This document shows, piece by piece, positions 62,862 to 64,000 of a stretch of 64,000 nt of DNA; the first letter of the stretch is position 1, and each line of letters starts with the position of its first letter. A program made the translations under genes and the position numbers. The DNA comes from Candidatus Saccharicenans sp. GTDB lineage: Bacteria > Acidobacteriota > Aminicenantia > Aminicenantales > Saccharicenantaceae. Under the pieces are notes generated by a model. It made no database searches and was not told the origin of the DNA. It was given only the letters and a program-made list of their open reading frames with translations. The stretch spans positions 1 through 64,000 of the forward strand of contig JAOAIU010000001.1 in the NCBI GenBank assembly GCA_026414545.1, read 5' to 3'.

Positions 62862-64000
62862 TCAACTCCTCTTTTTCTCGCCCACAATCTGGATGCATTC
62901 TCTTCGGGCGATGATGACCGAAAGACCTTGGTGGGATAGTTCTTCCTTGATCACCTTGACGTTTTCCTGATGATTTTTAGGAAGAGGCACGATGACCCGC
63001 AGATGATTCGGGTCAAGGCCCAGGCCGGCCACCAGGCGGTCGAGCGGCTCTCCGGTTCCGAAGCTGGGCTGGGTGCCGGTCATGGCCACCGTCCCGTTGT
63101 CCAGGATGACAACAGTCATGGCCGTGTCGGAATGGACAGCATCCAGCAGCGGGGTTATTCCAGAGTGGGCAAAGGTAGAATCTCCGATGACGGCCACCGA
63201 GGGATGGATGCCGGCCTCGGCCCCGCCCTTGGCCATAGAAACGCTGGCCCCCATGCAAACACAGGTTTGGATGGCATTGTAAGGCGGAAGCGCTCCCAGC
63301 GTATAACAACCGATGTCAGAAAAGACAACCGGCCGGGGGAAATCTCTGAGGGCCTCGTTCAGGGCTTTATAAGTATCAGCATGGGGACAGCCCACGCACA
63401 GTTGCGGGGGTCTGGCCGCCAGCTTGAATTCCCCTGCCTTCAATCCGGTCTTTTCGGGCAGTCCCAGAGCTCTGGCCACCAGGTCAGGCGTTAGTTCACC
63501 GCTGGCCGGCAGGCTTCCGTCCATCTTGCCCCTGATTACCTTCCCTGGAATTCCGGTCACCCCGCGCAGAAACCTTTCAACAAAAGGATACCCCTCCTCA
63601 ATTACCAGAATCTCGTCCACCTGCTCGATCAACCGGCGGAGTTTGGCCACGGGAAAAGGATAGGTCGATATTTTCAGGTAAGAAGGCTCGGCCGGAAGGC
63701 CAGCCGCCACTTCCTTGAAATAATTATAGGCAATTCCGGTGACCACCACTCCCAGCCGGCCTCCGGCTGGGTTCAATACCAGCTGGTTGTAAACAGTATT
63801 TTCAGAATACTCCAGCAATTCATCCTGCCTGTCCAGGAGAATCCGGAAACGGCGCCGGGCATTCCCCGGAAGCAGTGTCCAGTCCTGCCAGGTGCCGTAA
63901 GGCAGGTCTTTATTTTGCTCCCGGGCCGCGGACGTTTCGACCGAGGACCGGCTGTGGGCCAGCCTGGTAACCAACCGGAGCATCACCGGGATCCTGAACT
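62862..64000 (-). CDS. iorA: Indolepyruvate oxidoreductase subunit alpha (5' part beyond the window), no C-terminal ferredoxin domain
   Basis: CVGCPHADTYKAL, GDSTFAHSGITPLLDAV, NGTVAMTGTQPS TPP motifs; frame stays open to 64000. Confidence 0.93.
   Translation of the reverse strand, partial: FRIPVMLRLVTRLAHSRSSVETSAAREQNKDLPYGTWQDWTLLPGNARRRFRILLDRQDELLEYSENTVYNQLVLNPAGGRLGVVVTGIAYNYFKEVAAGLPAEPSYLKISTYPFPVAKLRRLIEQVDEILVIEEGYPFVERFLRGVTGIPGKVIRGKMDGSLPASGELTPDLVARALGLPEKTGLKAGEFKLAARPPQLCVGCPHADTYKALNEALRDFPRPVVFSDIGCYTLGALPPYNAIQTCVCMGASVSMAKGGAEAGIHPSVAVIGDSTFAHSGITPLLDAVHSDTAMTVVILDNGTVAMTGTQPSFGTGEPLDRLVAGLGLDPNHLRVIVPLPKNHQENVKVIKEELSHQGLSVIIARRECIQIVGEKKRS

Overview
The window is ordinary, densely coded bacterial chromosome. 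The gene content (secreted peptidases, iorAB plus an ADP-forming acyl-CoA synthetase, large SRP RNA, outer-membrane proteins) suggests a proteolytic heterotroph, possibly a Candidatus Aminicenantes or Acidobacteriota-type genome; that placement is inference. I annotate about 50 protein genes, one tRNA-Pro(CGG) and one large Alu-containing SRP RNA on the minus strand. I saw no CRISPR array, prophage, transposase or integron. The strongest unexplained signal is a second SRP RNA copy at 35779-35938. It is 5'-only, about 90% identical to the intact copy, and breaks off at the Ffh-binding S-domain core about 0.75 kb away. Other points worth checking: a start-less TonB-dependent receptor C-terminal relic at 55249-55563 that the ORF track misses; an S46 dipeptidyl-peptidase with Met at the S1 specificity position; an IorA lacking the usual C-terminal ferredoxin domain, next to a beta-alpha ordered ADP-forming acyl-CoA synthetase; and a 1300-aa NtrY-like kinase with no response regulator beside it. 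All homology calls come from reading motifs; no database search was run.
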